This document shows, piece by piece, positions 35,255-46,700 of a stretch of 64,000 nucleotides of DNA. Position numbers and translations under genes: made by a program. How positions within the stretch are numbered: the first letter of the stretch is position 1; every line of letters starts with the position of its first letter. The stretch lies in contig CANGOP010000007.1 of the NCBI GenBank assembly GCA_947455595.1, positions 1 through 64,000 of the forward strand, in the 5' to 3' direction. The notes beneath the pieces were generated by a model that saw only the letters and a list, made by a program, of their open reading frames with translations, did no database searches and was not told where the DNA came from. This stretch comes from Gammaproteobacteria bacterium. Lineage in GTDB: Bacteria; Pseudomonadota; Gammaproteobacteria; Steroidobacterales; Steroidobacteraceae.

Positions 35255-36621
35255 TCAGCGGACTGGTGCAGATATTGGCGTACGTTGTGGTGATCAGCGT
35301 GCTGGTCACGGTGCACGAGTACGGCCATTTCTGGGTGGCGCGTCGACTCGGCTTCAAAGTGCTGCGGTTCTCCATCGGTTTTGGGCGTCCGCTGCTCCGG
35401 CGCGTGGGTCGTGATGGCACGGAGTACGTGCTCTCGGCGATTCCGCTGGGTGGCTATGTGCGCTTGGCCGACGAACGTGACGGGCCCGTGGATGAGGCCG
35501 ATCGACCGCGGGCATTCACCCGACGCCCGATTCCTCATCGCATTGCGGTGCTGCTCGCCGGCGCGGGTGCCAATTTCCTGTTTGCTTGGCTGGCCTATTC
35601 CGCGCTCTATCTGCACGGCGTACCCGGGATCCGGGCGGTGGTCACTCAAGTGCAGGCCGACTCGTTGGCTGCGAAGGGCGGTCTGCGTCCGGGTGACGAG
35701 ATCGTAGCCGTGCGGGGTCGCGCGGTTCGCGGGATCGACGATGCGGTCATGGAGACGATTTCTTCGGTGCTGGATGATGGCGCCATCCGCTACGACGTGC
35801 GCCGTCAGGGGCAACCGGCGACGGCGCTCGTCGCGATTCCGGCTGATCAGCGTCGCGCCCTCACCGAGCCAGGCGAACTCGAGATGCGCCTCGGCTTTGC
35901 ATTTGTGCAGCCCATTCATCCGGCCATCATCGGGGTCATGACGCCGACATCGTCAGCCCGTGCTGCAGGCTTATTGGAAGGTGACACGGTGCTGAGCGTG
36001 GATGGCGCTGCGGTGGCAGATTTCGCCGCGCTGCGCGCGCAGATTCTGCCGCGAGCCGGGCAGCCCGCAACGCTGCGCATCCGTCGCCAGAACGTCGAGC
36101 GAGACATGCCGGTGACCATCGCAGCAGAAGCGGATCCTGCGGCGCCTGGTCAATGGGTTGGTCGGCTGGGTATTCTGCCGGGTGGTCTCGGCGTGTGGCC
36201 TGCCGGTGTCGAGACGATCGAGCGTTACGGGCCGCTGGGCGCAGCGGCCGCCGGGGCGCATCTCTTCTGGAAGACGATCACGATCACCGGTACGGTCGTG
36301 CGTCATATGGTCGCCGGCGAGGCGTCCTCCCGAAACATCAGCGGCCCCGTCGGGATCGCTAAGGTCGCGGCCGTGAGCCTGCTGGCGGGATGGCCAGCCT
36401 TCCTGTCCCTGCTCGCCGGGATCAGCATCGGCCTTGGCATCCTCAATTTACTGCCGCTGCCACTCCTCGATGGCGGCCAGGTGGTCTACCAATTATTCGA
36501 AGCTCTGACGGGAGGTCCCCTGACGGACCGAACTCAGGGTATCCTTCAGCGGGTCGGATTTGCGATTCTGATCCTCTTGACGGTGCTGGCCGTCTACAAT
36601 GACCTGTCGCGGCCCGGCTAG
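35251..36621 (+). CDS. rseP: Site-2 intramembrane metalloprotease RseP
   Basis: 456 aa from a TTG start overlapping the dxr stop, preceded by GGGGAGA. First membrane segment contains the zinc motif [12 protein letters not shown] (HExxH). Two PDZ domains follow in the periplasmic part (about 115-200 and 205-300: [19 protein letters not shown] and [19 protein letters not shown]). The C-terminal membrane segments carry [12 protein letters not shown], the third zinc ligand. It cleaves RseA after DegS, releasing sigma-E, and removes signal peptide remnants. It lies directly ahead of bamA, whose product it helps to monitor. Confidence 0.96.
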   Translation: MISGLVQILAYVVVISVLVTVHEYGHFWVARRLGFKVLRFSIGFGRPLLRRVGRDGTEYVLSAIPLGGYVRLADERDGPVDEADRPRAFTRRPIPHRIAVLLAGAGANFLFAWLAYSALYLHGVPGIRAVVTQVQADSLAAKGGLRPGDEIVAVRGRAVRGIDDAVMETISSVLDDGAIRYDVRRQGQPATALVAIPADQRRALTEPGELEMRLGFAFVQPIHPAIIGVMTPTSSARAAGLLEGDTVLSVDGAAVADFAALRAQILPRAGQPATLRIRRQNVERDMPVTIAAEADPAAPGQWVGRLGILPGGLGVWPAGVETIERYGPLGAAAAGAHLFWKTITITGTVVRHMVAGEASSRNISGPVGIAKVAAVSLLAGWPAFLSLLAGISIGLGILNLLPLPLLDGGQVVYQLFEALTGGPLTDRTQGILQRVGFAILILLTVLAVYNDLSRPG

Positions 36622-36653
36622 CCGCCTATAACGACCAAGGGACATAGATTCGC

Positions 36654-39098
36654 ATGCGACCCCGGCTTGTCCGCGCCGTTTCGATGGCAGTTGCCCTGAC
36701 CTTGGGGGCTGCTGCTTCCCATGCACAGACCCTTCCGATTGAGTCGACTGACTTTACCGTCGGCGATATTCAGGTGGAGGGACTGCAGCGCATTGCTGAA
36801 GGCACCGTCTTTAACTACTTACCCGTCGCCATCGGCGACCGGATGACCCATCAGAAGGTTGAGGAGTCGCTGCGCGCCCTCTACGCGACTGGATTCTTCC
36901 GTGATGTCGAAATGCGCCGGGAGGGGAACACTCTTCTGATCGCGGTCCGCGAACGGCCCTCCATCGAAAGTTTCGAGATGAAGGGTAACAAGGACATTAA
37001 GACGGAGGATCTGCAAAAGAGCCTCAAGAATGTGGGCTTGGCGACCGGCAAGACCTTTGACCGGAGCGTCCTCGAGGACGTGACCCAGTACCTCACCGAC
37101 CAGTACTACTCGCGCGGCAAGTACGCCGTCAAAGTGGATACCAAGGTCGAAGATGTGCCGGGAAACAAGGTCAAGATCACGGTCGATATCAAGGAAGGCA
37201 AGCGCGCCGTGATCCGCGAAATCAATTTCGTGGGCGATACCAAGTTCCCCGAGAAAGAGATCCGCCAGTCCTTGGAACTGAAGACGCCCAACTGGCTGTC
37301 TTGGTACAAGCAGGACGATCGCTACTCGCGTGAAACACTGCAGAGCGACCTTGAGAAGATCCGCTCCTATTACATGGATCGCGGTTACGCCAATTTCCAG
37401 ATCGAATCGACCCAGGTCGAGATCGCGCCTGAAAAGGACGATATTTTTATCTCGGTGAACGTGAATGAAGGAGACGTCTATCAGGTCTCCGAGGTCAAGT
37501 TGGCCGGTACGATGGTGGTGCCTGAAGCGGAGCTCAAGAAGCTCCTGATTGTCCAGCCCGGTCAGACATATTCGAAGAAGATCGTGACGGCCACTCAGGA
37601 ATTGCTCAACTATCGTTTGGGCTCCGAGGGCTATTCCTTTGCGAAGATCGAGCCGGTTCCAACAACGGATCCAGACAAAAAGACGGTCTCGCTGACCTTC
37701 TTCATCGATCCAGGTAACCGCGCCTACGTCCGGCACATCAATTTCAAGAACGTCACGGCGATCAACGACGAAGTGTTGCGTCGTGAAATGCGTCAGCTCG
37801 AGGGCAGCTGGCTGTCCAACCAGGCGGTCGATCGCTCCAAGCAGCGATTACAGCGACTGCCGTACATCGAAAAGGTGGAATCCTCGAACAAGCCTGTGCC
37901 GGGCACCCCGGATCTGGTCGACGTTGAGTACGACATCAAGGAAGGGTTGCCGGGCCAGTTTGGCGGCGGTATCGGCTATTCGGCATCTCAGAAGCTGATG
38001 CTCAATGGCAACTTCGTGCATTCCAACTTCATGGGTCGTGGCGAGCGCGTCGCCATGGAAGTGAACGCGGGTAAGTATTCGAGCGTCTACAGCTTGGCGC
38101 ACACGGATCCGGCAACCACGATCGATGGTATTGCCCGCACGGTCTCGTTGGCCTACATCAAGACCACGCAGTTTGTCTCGCAGGCCTCGCAGTTCTCGAC
38201 CACGCGTCTGACGGCTGCCTTGGAATACGGCATTCCCATTTCCGAGTATCAGGGCCTGCGCTTTGGCGTGTCGGCCTCGAGCAACGAGTTGCTGGCGTCG
38301 GACTCCACCTCGGCAGCACAGGCCGTTGACTGGGTCCGTTCGAACGGTTCGAACTTCCTGCGTACCGGCACGACGATGGATTACTCGGGCACCATCTCGA
38401 CCATCAATTTCTACGGTTCGCGCTTCAACGTCTTCGAAACGACGCTAGGCTGGAGCTTTGACTCTCGCAACCGCTCGATCTTTGCCGATCGCGGTACACG
38501 CGTTTCGATCGGCGGGTCCTACGCGCTGCCGGGCACGTCGGTGCGTTACTACATGGGCAATTTCGACTTCTTGAAGTTGCAGCCACTGCCCAAGAAGTTC
38601 ACCCTGGCCTTGAAGACCCAGATCAGCTACGGCAACAAGCTGGGTAGCACCACCGCATTGCCGCCGTTCCGTCAGTTCTTCGGCGGTGGTCCGGATACGG
38701 TCCGTGGGTACCGTGAGAGCCGACTCGGACCCAAGGACAGCTTCGGTAATCCCTACGGCGGTAACTTGCTGACCGTGGCGAGCGCGGAAATACTCTTCCC
38801 GACCCCGGACAAGTGGAAAGCCAATGTCCGTGTGAGCGCCTTCTACGACATGGGCAACGTCTTCTCGACCTGCTGCGTCAAGTTCTACGGTATCGACCGC
38901 GTAACGCCGGTGAATTATAAATTCCGGTATAGTGATCTTAAGCGTTCGACCGGTATCGCCGTCCAATGGCTTGCGCCGATGGGCATTTTCCGGTTCAGTT
39001 ACGCCGTGCCGCTGAGCAAGACAACGACGTCGGCAAGCGACATCCGTTGGCCCGAGGAGCGTGAGGGATTCCAATTCTCGATCGGCTCCGCGTTCTAA
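36654..39098 (+). CDS. bamA: Outer membrane protein assembly factor BamA
   Basis: 814 aa with signal peptide (RLVRAVSMAVALTLGAAAS, cleavage near SHAQT). Five POTRA domains span about residues 30-430 (first: FTVGDIQVEGLQRIAEGTVF). The C-terminal 16-strand barrel contains the lid-lock motif VRGYRESRLGP near residue 685 and ends in FQFSIGSAF with a terminal phenylalanine, the outer-membrane beta signal. BamA inserts beta-barrel proteins in the outer membrane. Preceded by an AAGGGA ribosome binding site. The skp gene follows by 40 bases. Confidence 0.98.
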   Translation: MRPRLVRAVSMAVALTLGAAASHAQTLPIESTDFTVGDIQVEGLQRIAEGTVFNYLPVAIGDRMTHQKVEESLRALYATGFFRDVEMRREGNTLLIAVRERPSIESFEMKGNKDIKTEDLQKSLKNVGLATGKTFDRSVLEDVTQYLTDQYYSRGKYAVKVDTKVEDVPGNKVKITVDIKEGKRAVIREINFVGDTKFPEKEIRQSLELKTPNWLSWYKQDDRYSRETLQSDLEKIRSYYMDRGYANFQIESTQVEIAPEKDDIFISVNVNEGDVYQVSEVKLAGTMVVPEAELKKLLIVQPGQTYSKKIVTATQELLNYRLGSEGYSFAKIEPVPTTDPDKKTVSLTFFIDPGNRAYVRHINFKNVTAINDEVLRREMRQLEGSWLSNQAVDRSKQRLQRLPYIEKVESSNKPVPGTPDLVDVEYDIKEGLPGQFGGGIGYSASQKLMLNGNFVHSNFMGRGERVAMEVNAGKYSSVYSLAHTDPATTIDGIARTVSLAYIKTTQFVSQASQFSTTRLTAALEYGIPISEYQGLRFGVSASSNELLASDSTSAAQAVDWVRSNGSNFLRTGTTMDYSGTISTINFYGSRFNVFETTLGWSFDSRNRSIFADRGTRVSIGGSYALPGTSVRYYMGNFDFLKLQPLPKKFTLALKTQISYGNKLGSTTALPPFRQFFGGGPDTVRGYRESRLGPKDSFGNPYGGNLLTVASAEILFPTPDKWKANVRVSAFYDMGNVFSTCCVKFYGIDRVTPVNYKFRYSDLKRSTGIAVQWLAPMGIFRFSYAVPLSKTTTSASDIRWPEEREGFQFSIGSAF

Positions 39099-39138
39099 CA
39101 AAACTTCTTACATTACAGTCACTAAGGTTCGACTCTTT

Positions 39139-39684
39139 ATGCGTATTCAGACTCTCGCCCTGATTGTTGCCGGTACCCTTGGATTCGGCACGGTTGCCCT
39201 GGCGGACGGACAGAAGATTGCCGTCGTCAACATCCAGCGCGTGTTGGCCGAGGCGCCGCAGGCGCGCAGCGCCAGCCAGACCCTCGAATCGGAGTTCGGT
39301 CCGCGTGGTAAGCAATTGGAAGCGCAGAAGAAAGAGTTCGAGTCGCGCGCGCAGAAGTTCGAGCGCGATCAGGCGACGATGTCGGAGTCCGAGCGCACCA
39401 AGACGAGCCGTGAGCTGCGCGATGCGCAGTTGAGCTACGAGCGTCGGGCGAAGGAATTCCAGGAAGATGTCCAGCTGCGTCAGAACGAAGAGTTGCAGAA
39501 GGTCCAGAAGACGATCGTTGAGGCCGTTCGCGTGTATGCGAAGGCGCAGGGCTACGACATCGTTCTGGCCGACGGCGTCATCTACAACAGCGACGCGGTG
39601 GACATCACCGCGCAGCTTCTGTCGAGCCTGACCGCCAAGGCCCCCGCGGCTGCGGCGCCGGCCGCGCCTGCTCCGAAGAAGTAA
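39139..39684 (+). CDS. skp: Periplasmic chaperone Skp/OmpH
   Basis: 181 aa from ATG at 39139; the earlier in-frame codon at 39061 is inside bamA. Signal peptide RIQTLALIVAGTLGFGTVALA, cleaved before DGQKIAVVN. IAVVNIQRVLAEAPQA begins the small beta core, then a long charged coiled coil (about residues 45-125, rich in E, R, Q, K) forms the tentacles. The C-terminus has VILADGVIYNSDAVDIT and a low-complexity Ala/Pro tail. It holds unfolded outer-membrane proteins in transit to BamA. Confidence 0.95.
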   Translation: MRIQTLALIVAGTLGFGTVALADGQKIAVVNIQRVLAEAPQARSASQTLESEFGPRGKQLEAQKKEFESRAQKFERDQATMSESERTKTSRELRDAQLSYERRAKEFQEDVQLRQNEELQKVQKTIVEAVRVYAKAQGYDIVLADGVIYNSDAVDITAQLLSSLTAKAPAAAAPAAPAPKK

Positions 39685-39699
39685 GTTCGTAGGCCGCGC

Positions 39700-40731
39700 A
39701 TGGCCGGGGCGTCTCTCGGGGAGCTCGCCACACGCTTCGGCCTGACCCTTCGGGGAGACCCGGAGATCGTGGTGCAGTCGGTCGCGACCCTTCAGGGCGC
39801 GACCGCCGGCACCTTAAGCTTTCTGGCGAATCGCAAGTACCAGCGCCATCTGGCGAGCACGGGTGCGTCGGCTGTTGTGGTCGACGAGGCATCCGCAGCG
39901 GCTTGTCCGGTGGCGGCTCTGGTGGCCGCTAACCCGTATGCGGCGTACGCGCGTATCGCCGCTGTCCTGCATCCCAGCCCGAGCGCCGTTCCAGGCATCC
40001 ATCCCACGGCCGTGATTGATCCGGCCGCGCGCGTCGCGGCGTCTGCCAGCGTCGCGGCCCATGTCGTGATTGAGGCGGACTGTGACATCGGTGATCGCGC
40101 CGTGATTGGCGCGGGCTCGTACCTAGGCCAAGGTTGCCGCATCGGTGCCGATACGCGTCTCGCCCCGCGCGTGACCCTGTATGCCGGTGTGACCATCGGT
40201 GCGCGGGGGCTTGTGCACTCGGGTGCCGTCCTCGGTGCGGATGGCTTTGGTCTGGCGCCGGATCGCGCCGGTTGGGTGAAGGTACCGCAGGTCGGTGGCG
40301 TCACCATTGGAGATGACGTCGAAATTGGTGCCAATACGACGATCGATCGGGGCGCGATCGATGACACGACGATCGGTCATGACGTCAAACTCGACAATCA
40401 GATACAGATTGGCCACAACGTCCGGATTGGCGACCACACGGCGATCGCCGGCTGCGTGGGTGTCTCCGGCAGTACGACGATCGGCAGTCGCTGCATGATC
40501 GGCGGTGCGGTCGGTATCGCTGGCCATCTGGAGATTGCTGATGGCGTCGTGGTGACCGGGCTGACGCTCGTGAGTCGATCGTTGACGGAACCTGGCGTCT
40601 ATTCGTCGGCGACACCTGCGATGGAGGCCGGAGACTGGCGGCGCGTCGTGGCCCGTCTGCGCCATCTGGATGAATTATTCGATCGCGTTCGTTCCTTAGA
40701 GGGGAAGGGACGTGGACCCGTCCCGGAGTGA
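39700..40731 (+). CDS. lpxD: UDP-3-O-(3-hydroxyacyl)glucosamine N-acyltransferase LpxD
   Basis: 343 aa. N-terminal uridine-binding domain (ASLGELATRFGLTLRGDP, LSFLANRKYQRHL), then a left-handed beta helix of hexapeptide repeats (IHPTAVIDPAARVAASA, VIGAGSYLGQGCRIGADT) and the catalytic histidine in KLDNQIQIGHNVRIGDHT. It adds the second 3-hydroxyacyl chain in lipid A synthesis. Third step of the pathway after LpxA and LpxC; lies before fabZ-lpxA-lpxB. Confidence 0.97.
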   Translation: MAGASLGELATRFGLTLRGDPEIVVQSVATLQGATAGTLSFLANRKYQRHLASTGASAVVVDEASAAACPVAALVAANPYAAYARIAAVLHPSPSAVPGIHPTAVIDPAARVAASASVAAHVVIEADCDIGDRAVIGAGSYLGQGCRIGADTRLAPRVTLYAGVTIGARGLVHSGAVLGADGFGLAPDRAGWVKVPQVGGVTIGDDVEIGANTTIDRGAIDDTTIGHDVKLDNQIQIGHNVRIGDHTAIAGCVGVSGSTTIGSRCMIGGAVGIAGHLEIADGVVVTGLTLVSRSLTEPGVYSSATPAMEAGDWRRVVARLRHLDELFDRVRSLEGKGRGPVPE

Positions 40732-40734
40732 GTC

Positions 40735-41202
40735 ATGAGTACCGATAATAAGACACCCGTCCTTGATATCGACGAGGTTCGTAAGCTGCTGCCGCACCGC
40801 TATCCGTTCCTGATGATTGATCGGGTATTGGAGATTGAGCACGGCCAGTCGATCCGTTGTTTGAAGAACGTGACGATCAACGAGCCATTCTTCCCGGGAC
40901 ACTTCCCGCACCGGCCGGTGATGCCGGGCGTGATGATTCTCGAGGCTTTGGCGCAGGCGGCCGGCATCCTGGCCTTCCGTACCGCGGGTGTGGTGCCCGA
41001 TGACGACACGCGATTTTATTTCGTGGGCATTGATGGCGCGCGGTTTCGTCGTCCGGTGTTCCCAGGCGATCAACTGATCTTGAACGCCAAGGTCGAACGC
41101 ATCATGCGCGGCATCTGGAAATTCTCCACCCATGCGCAAGTCGATGGCGTGGAAGTGTGCAGCGCCGAGATGATGGTTGCACCGGAAACGAAGAAGGATT
41201 GA
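40735..41202 (+). CDS. fabZ: 3-hydroxyacyl-ACP dehydratase FabZ
   Basis: 155 aa. Hotdog-fold signature [16 protein letters not shown], catalytic His in [17 protein letters not shown] and Glu in [11 protein letters not shown], then [17 protein letters not shown]. It dehydrates 3-hydroxyacyl-ACP and competes with LpxA for 3-hydroxymyristoyl-ACP, balancing phospholipids against lipid A; the two genes are adjacent. Three bases after lpxD. Confidence 0.97.
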   Translation: MSTDNKTPVLDIDEVRKLLPHRYPFLMIDRVLEIEHGQSIRCLKNVTINEPFFPGHFPHRPVMPGVMILEALAQAAGILAFRTAGVVPDDDTRFYFVGIDGARFRRPVFPGDQLILNAKVERIMRGIWKFSTHAQVDGVEVCSAEMMVAPETKKD

Positions 41203-41204
41203 TC

Positions 41205-41981
41205 GTGGCTGAGATCCATCCGACCGCCATTATCGATCCGAAAGCCGAACTGGATGCTGACGTCAGTGTCGGCCCCTATTCGATCATCGGCGCGAGCGTG
41301 ACGGTAGGGTCGGGTACTGTCATCGGCCCGCATGCCGTGATCCTCGGGCCCACGCGGATTGGTCGCGACAATCGCATTTTCCAGTTCGCGTCCATCGGCG
41401 ATGTCCCGCAGGACAAGAAGTACAGCGGCGAGGATTCACGCCTCGAGATCGGCGATCGCAACGTGTTCCGCGAGTGCTGCACCGTCAACCGGGGGACGGT
41501 CACGGGCAGTCTGGTGACGCGCATTGCCGACGACAATCTCTTTATGGCTTACACCCACGTTGCGCACGACTGCGTGGTGGGCTCGCATTGCATCATGGCC
41601 AATTACGCGACTCTGGCCGGACATGTTGAACTCGATAATTGGGCGATTCTGGGCGGCTACGCCGGTGTCCATCAGTTCTGCAAGATTGGTGCGCACGCAT
41701 TCTTAGCCAACAATGCGGCCGCGACGCGCGATGTGCCGCCCTACGTGATGGCCGCTGGGGCACCGGCTGAGCCTAAGGGCATCAACGCAGAAGGCTTGAA
41801 GCGTCGCGGCTTCGATGCGGATGCGATTGCACGTATCAAGAACGCGTACAAAGTGCTCTACCGGTCAGGTTTGAAACTGACCGAAGCCACCGAGCAGCTG
41901 CAAGCCTTGGTGGAGGCCCAACCTGAATTGCGTTTGCTGGTCGATTTTCTGCCGCGGGTTACCCGCAGCCTGATCCGCTAG
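41205..41981 (+). CDS. lpxA: UDP-N-acetylglucosamine acyltransferase LpxA
   Basis: 258 aa from GTG at 41205, two bases after the fabZ stop; E. coli LpxA is 262 aa. Hexapeptide beta helix (IHPTAIIDPKAELDADVSV), FQFASIGDVPQDKKYSGE, the catalytic histidine in AYTHVAHDCVVGSHC and the C-terminal NAEGLKRRGFDADAIA region. It starts lipid A synthesis by acylating UDP-GlcNAc. Acyl-length preference cannot be read confidently. Confidence 0.97.
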   Translation: MAEIHPTAIIDPKAELDADVSVGPYSIIGASVTVGSGTVIGPHAVILGPTRIGRDNRIFQFASIGDVPQDKKYSGEDSRLEIGDRNVFRECCTVNRGTVTGSLVTRIADDNLFMAYTHVAHDCVVGSHCIMANYATLAGHVELDNWAILGGYAGVHQFCKIGAHAFLANNAAATRDVPPYVMAAGAPAEPKGINAEGLKRRGFDADAIARIKNAYKVLYRSGLKLTEATEQLQALVEAQPELRLLVDFLPRVTRSLIR

Positions 41982-41999
41982 GCGCCGCCCGGTCCCGCC

Positions 42000-43148
42000 G
42001 TGACCGAACGGATCATCATCGTGGCCGGTGAGACCTCGGGAGATAATCTCGCGGCGGGCCTCATCCGCTCGCTGCGCGCCCGACGTCCCGAGTTGCAGTT
42101 TGAGGGGGTCGCCGGGCCTGCCATGGTGGCGGAGGGCTGTCAGGCTTGGGCGCATTCCGAAGTCTTGGCGGTCATGGGTCTTTTTGAGGTGATTCCGCAT
42201 CTGGCGCGCATGGTGCGGTTGCGCCGTGAGGTCGTCAGGCGCAGCGTCGCCTGCTCGCCGAGGCTTTTTATCGGCGTCGATGCGCCCTCGTTCAATTTAG
42301 GGTTGGCCGCGCAACTGCATGCGCGGGGCATTCCGACCGTGCAATACGTCAGCCCGCAAGTCTGGGCATGGCGTCAGGGTCGTGTCCGTTCGATGGCGCG
42401 TACCCTTGATCTGGTGTTGTGCCTGTTGCCCTTCGAAAAGCCCTTCTACGAAGGGCGGGGTCTGGCGGCGGAGTTTGTCGGGCATCCCTTGGCCGACCGA
42501 TTGCCCTTGATCGCCGATCAAGCGGCGGCGCGCAGGGCGCTCGGATTACCGGCGCAGGGTGAGGTGGTGGCGATCTTGCCCGGTAGTCGCCGCGGGGAGG
42601 TCACGCGCTTGGCGCGAGATTTTATCGGCGCAGCCAAACGGTTGGCGGCGCAGCGTCCAGGTATACGCTTCCTAGCGCCCATGGCGAACGCGGCCGCGCG
42701 TGAGATCTTCGCCGCGACGCTGACCGAGATCGGCGGCGTCTGCATCGACCTCGTCGACGGCCACTCCTCGCAGGTGCTGACGGCTGCGGACTGCGTGTTG
42801 GTTGCCTCCGGCACGGCGACCCTGGAGACCATGCTGTGCAAGCGTCCGATGGTGGTGGCGTACCGGTTGGGCGCAGCGACCGCCTGGATCATTCAGCGGC
42901 TGATGCGGGCGCCGTTTTTCTCGCAGCCCAACTTGCTGGCGGGACGGGCGGTGGTCCCGGAGCTCTTCCAGCAGGCGGTCACCCCGGACGCGTTGGCACA
43001 AGCCGTGAGCCGTTGGCTCGATGATCCGGCCTTGCGGACCGAGACGGAAAATACGTTTACGCGATTGCACGAGCAGCTCCGCCAAGGGGCCAGCGACCGC
43101 GCTGCGGAGGCGGTGCTCGCGCTGCTTGATCGGTCGGCAGGTCAGTGA
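42000..43148 (+). CDS. lpxB: Lipid-A-disaccharide synthase LpxB
   Basis: 382 aa from GTG. GT19 family: [91 protein letters not shown] and [20 protein letters not shown]. It condenses UDP-2,3-diacylglucosamine with lipid X to the lipid A disaccharide at the inner membrane. The stop overlaps the rnhB GTG. Confidence 0.97.
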   Translation: MTERIIIVAGETSGDNLAAGLIRSLRARRPELQFEGVAGPAMVAEGCQAWAHSEVLAVMGLFEVIPHLARMVRLRREVVRRSVACSPRLFIGVDAPSFNLGLAAQLHARGIPTVQYVSPQVWAWRQGRVRSMARTLDLVLCLLPFEKPFYEGRGLAAEFVGHPLADRLPLIADQAAARRALGLPAQGEVVAILPGSRRGEVTRLARDFIGAAKRLAAQRPGIRFLAPMANAAAREIFAATLTEIGGVCIDLVDGHSSQVLTAADCVLVASGTATLETMLCKRPMVVAYRLGAATAWIIQRLMRAPFFSQPNLLAGRAVVPELFQQAVTPDALAQAVSRWLDDPALRTETENTFTRLHEQLRQGASDRAAEAVLALLDRSAGQ

Positions 43149-43762
43149 CGGCGGCGTGGCCGACGCGGCCGGGTATCGCCGGAGTCGATGAGGCTGGCCG
43201 TGGGCCCTTGGCCGGGCCGGTGGTCGCGGCGGCCGTTATTCTGCCGCTGAAGCCCCAGTGGGCAGGCCTTGATGACTCCAAGAAGCTGACGGCTGCGCGG
43301 CGTGACGCGTTGGCGACGGAGATCCGCGCCCACGCAGTGGCCTTTGGTCTCGGCTGGGCCACCGTCGAGGAGATCGACCGCCATAACATCCTACAGGCCA
43401 CGTATCTGGCGATGCGCCGGGCACTCCTGGCCCTCGGCACGGCACCGCGCGAGGTGCGCGTCGATGGGAATCGGCTCCCGCCCAAAGAGGACTTGCCGTT
43501 CGTCGCCCGCTGGGAGGCGGTGGTCAAAGGGGATGCCCGGGAGGCGGCCATCGCGGCTGCGTCCATTCTGGCCAAGACTGCTCGGGATCAATTCATGATC
43601 CAAGCCGATGAGCGCTATCCCGGGTACGGGTTCGCCCGGCACAAGGGCTATGGCACGGCGCAGCACCTGGATGCCTTGACGCGATGGGGTCTCACTCCGC
43701 TGCATCGACAGTCCTTCGAACCGGTAAAATCGTGGGCCCAGTCGCCGTCGCCCGAGTCCTGA
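43145..43762 (+). CDS. rnhB: Ribonuclease HII
   Basis: 205 aa from GTG overlapping lpxB. Catalytic acidic residues in [20 protein letters not shown], the second Asp in [15 protein letters not shown] and [10 protein letters not shown], plus [15 protein letters not shown] and [15 protein letters not shown]. It removes ribonucleotides and RNA-DNA hybrids. Six bases before dnaE, as in E. coli. Confidence 0.96.
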   Translation: MTAAWPTRPGIAGVDEAGRGPLAGPVVAAAVILPLKPQWAGLDDSKKLTAARRDALATEIRAHAVAFGLGWATVEEIDRHNILQATYLAMRRALLALGTAPREVRVDGNRLPPKEDLPFVARWEAVVKGDAREAAIAAASILAKTARDQFMIQADERYPGYGFARHKGYGTAQHLDALTRWGLTPLHRQSFEPVKSWAQSPSPES

Positions 43763-43768
43763 CACCCC

Positions 43769-46700
43769 GTGACTTCGTTCGTCCATCTCCGCCTGCATAC
43801 TGAGTATTCGCTTGTCGATGGCGTCGTGCGCATCGACGAACTGGCCGCGGCGGTTGCGGCGGGCGGTATGCCGGCGGTCGCGGTCACCGACCAGGCGAAC
43901 CTGTTCGCCATGGTGAAGTTCTACAAGGCGGCTCAGGCGGCAGGCATTAAGCCGATCGTCGGCGTTGACCTGTTGATTCGCGAGCTGGGCGAACGCGCCG
44001 AACCGAGTCGCCTCACGCTCTTGGTGATGGATGAGATCGGTTACGGCAATCTGACGCGTCTCGTGACCAAGAGCTTCCTCGAGGGGCAGCGTCGCGATGG
44101 GACGCCGATGGTCGAGCGCGAGTGGCTCGTGCCGGAGACGGTGGCCGGACTCATTGCGCTTTCCGGCGCGGCCGACGGTGATGTGGGTCGCTTCATCGGG
44201 AACGGCAAGATGGCAGAGGCCCATCGCGCCGCCCGGTCGTGGCGAACGCTGTTCGGTGATCGCTACTACCTTGAATTAACGCGCACGGGACGTCCGGATG
44301 ATGACGTGATCGTGGATGGCCTGTTGGGACTGGTGGCACAACTCGGGCTGCCCGCTGTGGCGACGAATGATGTGCGCTTTTTAAAACGAGAAGACTTCGA
44401 GGCCCACGAGGCACGCGTCTGTATCCATGAGGGCGAGCAACTCGCCAATGCGCAGCGGGCGCGTCGTTATACCGACGAGCAGTATTTGAAATCTCCGGCG
44501 GAGATGGTGGCGCTATGGGCGGATGTGCCCGGTGTCATCGAACAATCCGTTGCGATCGCGCGACGCTGCTCGCTTGAACTCAAGCTGGGTAATCCGCAAC
44601 TGCCCCGTTACCCCGTGCCCGAGGGGCAGACGACCGCGGACTTTTTGCGCGCAGAGTCTGCCCGTGGTCTAGAGGAACGCTTGGCCGCGATTGCCGCAGG
44701 CGTGCCGATCGTGCGTGAAGTGCCACGCGAGGACTACGACGCCCGGCTCGAACGCGAACTCGGCGTGATCACCACGATGGGCTTTGAGGGTTACTTCCTC
44801 ATCGTCGCCGACTTCATTCGTTGGGCAAAGCAGAACGGTGTGCCGGTCGGTCCCGGTCGCGGCTCCGGTGCGGGTTCGATCGTGGCGTACGCGTTGGGCA
44901 TCACGGATCTCGATCCCTTGCAGCATGACCTGCTGTTTGAGCGATTCCTGAACCCTGAACGTATTTCGATGCCCGACTTCGACGTCGACTTCTGTACGAA
45001 TGGGCGCGATCGGGTCATTGAATACGTGGCTGACAAGTACGGTCGCGAACGGGTCTCGCAGATCATCACCTACGGCACCATGGCGGCGAAAGCCGTGGTC
45101 CGGGACGTCGGTCGGGTGCTCGGCCACGGGTATGGTGCCGTCGACCGCATTGCCAAGCTGATTCCGTTTGAGCTTGAGATGACCTTGGATAAGGCACTTG
45201 AGCAGGAAGACGAACTCAAGCGTGCATACGAATCCGAAGAAGATGTGCGCGCCATCATTGATTTGGGCCGGTCGCTCGAAGGCCTGACCCGCAATGCCGG
45301 CATGCACGCCGGTGGCGTCGTGATCGCGCCGTCAGTCCTCACGGATTTCGCGCCGCTGTTCGTGGAAGAAGGCGGCACCTCGGTCGTGACGCAGTTCGAC
45401 AAGGACGACGTCGAAGCCACTGGACTCGTCAAGTTCGACTTCTTGGGGTTACGCACCCTCACGGTCATCGATCTGGCAGTGAAGATCGTCAATGAAGCGC
45501 GCGAGCGGGTGGGTGAGCCACCGTTGGATATGGCGCGGCTGCCATTCGACGACGCCCAGACCTTCGAATTGCTCAAGGCCTGCCGAACGACGGGCGTCTT
45601 CCAGTTGGAATCTCGCGGCATGCGCGACCTCCTGCGGCGGCTGCAGCCCGATCGCTTCGAGGATATCGTCGCGCTCGTTGCGCTGTTCCGACCCGGTCCG
45701 TTGCAGTCGGGCATGGTGGACGATTTCATCGAGCGCAAGCACGCGCCGCGTGGTCAGAAGATCGATTACTTACATCCGGACCTGGAACCTGTTCTGACGC
45801 CCACCTACGGCGTCATCTTGTATCAAGAGCAGGTGATGCAGATTGCACAGGTGCTGGCCGGCTATACGCTCGGCGGCGCCGACCTGTTGCGTCGTGCGAT
45901 GGGTAAGAAGAAAGCCGAGGAGATGGCCGAGCAACGCGCGGTCTTCACCAGTGGGGCCACCGCTCGGGGCGTTCCTGAAGCGCAGGCGACCCACATCTTC
46001 GACTTGATGGAGAAGTTCGCTGGTTACGGTTTCAACAAGTCTCACTCCGCAGCCTACGCGGTGCTCACGTACCACACCGCTTGGATCAAGGCCCACTATC
46101 CGGCAGCCTTTGCTGCGGCGGTGCTGTCCTGCGATATGGACAAGACCGATAAGGTCGTGGTCGGCGTTGAAGACTGCAAGGAGATGGGCATCACGCTCCT
46201 GCCTCCCGACGTCAACGTGTCGAACCTGCGCTTTGAAGTGGCGGGAGAAAAGTCCATCCGCTACGGACTCGGTGCCATCAAGGGCGTCGGTGCGGCGGCT
46301 GTGCAGTCGATCGTCGATGCGCGCATTGAGGGCGGCGAGTTCAAGGATCTGCAGGATCTGTGCATGCGGATCAGTCTGTCGGCGGTGAATCGCCGTTGCC
46401 TGGAAGCCCTCATCAAGGCCGGTGCCATGGATCGCTTGGGCCCGAACCGCGCGAGCTTATTGGCGCAATTGCCTGCTGCGATGCAGGCCGGTGAGCAGCG
46501 CAGTGAGGCGACGGCGACGGGGCAGGAGGATATGTTCGGTCTCGTTGTCTCCGCGCCGGTGACAGTGAATCGGTCGACGGTCGGTCCGGCCGTGCCGGAG
46601 TGGCCGAAGGGCGTGCGTCTGGGCTACGAACGTGAAACCTTGGGCTTCTATCTGTCGGGTCACCCGATGGACGAGTTTCGGACGGATCTGAAGTACATCG